Shown piece by piece: positions 62,953 to 64,000 of a stretch of 64,000 nucleotides of DNA. The position numbers were made by a program, and so were the translations under genes. A model generated the notes under the pieces. The model ran no database searches, had not been told where the DNA came from, and worked only from the letters and a program-made list of their open reading frames with translations. Positions within the stretch are counted from its first letter, which is position 1. Every line of letters starts with the position of its first letter. This stretch comes from Geoanaerobacter sp964528055 (lineage in GTDB: Bacteria; Desulfobacterota; Desulfuromonadia; Geobacterales; DSM-12255), in assembly GCA_964528055.1 (NCBI GenBank), contig CAZGQM010000008.1, positions 62,001 to 126,000 of the forward strand. Reading direction: 5' to 3'.

Positions 62953-64000
62953 TAGTTGACTCCCTGTTTTCAGCTGAACGGAAATCCTTAACTCTGAGTT
63001 GCAGAGACCTTCTACCATTCCAGATATTTTCCTGCAGAGCCACCACCAGATCGATGCACCCAGGAAGTTCACGGCCTGCCAAACCAAAGCCGATTGCGTC
63101 AAACGAGCAACCGGCGGAATCGATCCGTAACTTTACATGTGAACCCTTCAAGACCCTTTTCTCCAGAATACGAACGGATCGAAGGAGAAAGAGGGGCTCT
63201 GGATTGCCCATCCCAAAGGGTTGAAGGGGAAGCAGCTGATCTAACAGATCTAGGGTAAGATCAGCGGAGGAGAGCTCACCATCCAGGGAGAGCTCAGGAA
63301 CCAGATCATCTTGAGAAAGTTCTCCGCTTGCCACTTGATCAAAATGCTGCATAAAGGCCTTAAGTGTCCCTTCAGCAATGGATAGTCCAGCAGCTTGCCG
63401 ATGTCCGCCGAATTTCAGCAGGTGGTCGGAGCAGGCATTCAATGCCTGATAGAGGTGAAACCCGGGGATACTCCTGCCCGAACCTCGTCCGCTCCCCTCC
63501 TGCAGTGCAATGAGAATTGTGGGACGGTGAAACAGGTCTACTATGCGCGAGGCAACGATCCCGATCACTCCGGGATGCCAGTCGGTTGAGGCAAGGACGA
63601 TGCTGTGCCCCCCATGAAGATCTGGCGACTCACTGATCATCTGCAAGGCACTTTCGAGGATTTCGCGCTCCAGTGACTGTCGCTCGTTGTTGCTCGCATC
63701 CAGTTCGGCAGCTATTCGTGCCGCCTTTTCGTAGTCATCGCACAGAAGCAGTTCAACTCCGAGGGCTGCATCCTCCAGCCGTCCGGCAGCGTTCAGTCTG
63801 GGAGCTAGACGGAACCCAACCGCACCGCAAGTCACCTCTCCAGTCACGCCGGCAACATCCTTGAGCGCCTGTATGCCTGGCCGGGATGAGCCTTCCAGCA
63901 CCTTCAACCCGTAGCGGGTAAGTGTCCGATTCTCCCCTGTAAGAGGAACAACGTCTGCGATGGTCCCCAGTGCCACGAAATCAAGATATTCACGCAAATC
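62945..64000 (-). CDS. recJ: Single-strand-specific exonuclease RecJ, C-terminal part (runs off the right edge)
   Basis: About 350 residues from the middle to the C-terminus. The visible start, YLDFVALGTIADVVPLTGEN, is the conserved RecJ segment ahead of the DHHA1 domain (about 120-210; GVIGIVASRI, GSGRGSGRS, GGHRQAAG with the RNA/DNA-contacting GGH). The last part is the OB-fold region. RecJ removes single-stranded DNA from 5' ends in repair and recombination. The catalytic DHH motif lies outside the window. It overlaps the transporter gene by 8 bases. Confidence 0.93.
   Translation of the reverse strand, partial: DLREYLDFVALGTIADVVPLTGENRTLTRYGLKVLEGSSRPGIQALKDVAGVTGEVTCGAVGFRLAPRLNAAGRLEDAALGVELLLCDDYEKAARIAAELDASNNERQSLEREILESALQMISESPDLHGGHSIVLASTDWHPGVIGIVASRIVDLFHRPTILIALQEGSGRGSGRSIPGFHLYQALNACSDHLLKFGGHRQAAGLSIAEGTLKAFMQHFDQVASGELSQDDLVPELSLDGELSSADLTLDLLDQLLPLQPFGMGNPEPLFLLRSVRILEKRVLKGSHVKLRIDSAGCSFDAIGFGLAGRELPGCIDLVVALQENIWNGRRSLQLRVKDFRSAENRESTNG

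Noticed and set aside
62953..63102. 50-residue N-terminal extension of the cation transporter
   Set aside because: It lies inside recJ in another frame and is not part of the transporter fold.
1..64000. CRISPR arrays, complete insertion sequences, rRNA genes
   Set aside because: No regularly spaced repeats, no transposase frames with terminal repeats and no rRNA sequence were seen.

Overview
The window looks like a chromosome segment of a Geobacter-type bacterium (Geobacteraceae, Desulfuromonadia). The reasons are an outer-membrane electron conduit of OmbB/OmaB/OmcB type (beta-barrel, 8-heme and 12-heme c-type cytochromes), the gene order pheA-tyrA-aroA-cmk-ispH-rpsA-ihfB, a CIRCE element ahead of rpoH, many two-component and c-di-GMP proteins, and a GEMM-type riboswitch. 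These assignments come from reading the sequence and remembered family features; no database search was made.

Layout. 1-2.3 kb: arsenic resistance operon on the minus strand (arsR, arsC, acr3, partial arsA), with a probable leaderless, ArsR-type promoter in front of arsC. 2.4-9.9 kb: a chemotaxis-gene remnant, a response regulator/HD-GYP protein, a MucR-like regulator, a PilZ protein, an RND/MMPL exporter, a TPR protein and a secreted/membrane DUF5684-like protein. 10.1-17.6 kb: a signalling block (OmpR-type regulator, PAS histidine kinase, chemoreceptor, hybrid kinase, PH-domain protein). Matching 10-bp-phased GTAAG repeats lie before the regulator and before the chemoreceptor. 18.1-19.8 kb: rtcB and thpR, an RNA end-joining/processing pair.

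19.9-27 kb is a sparse, eroded region beside a tRNA-Leu(UAA) gene. It holds a PPIase, a thioesterase, a broken ihfA, a GEMM-I riboswitch controlling a small secreted protein, a frameshifted PsiE-like gene, DUF4239 and PliI-like genes, yjbQ, and a scar in which the first codons of hsdM are joined to a frameshifted YgjP-type metalloprotease.

27.3-34.4 kb is the housekeeping operon for aromatic amino acid synthesis, CMP kinase, IspH, ribosomal protein S1 and IHF-beta. 34.5-38.4 kb carries an orphan FtsX-type permease and a GspA/GspB pair. 38.6-47.2 kb carries a secreted pentapeptide-repeat protein, an EamA transporter, an efflux operon (adaptor, PP2C-type response regulator, ABC ATPase, permease), superoxide dismutase, a MoeB/ThiF-like enzyme and rpoH under CIRCE. 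47.4-57 kb carries PilZ, AsmA-like, NrfJ-like, radical SAM and LysM-NlpC/P60 proteins, a fused diadenylate cyclase-YbbR protein and ubiE/menE-type methyltransferase. 57.1-61.4 kb is the porin-cytochrome conduit. A cation-diffusion transporter and partial recJ close the window.

The genes most likely to work together are the ars operon, the regulator/kinase/chemoreceptor block, the efflux operon with its built-in phosphatase regulator, and the three-gene conduit that would carry electrons from periplasm to cell surface.
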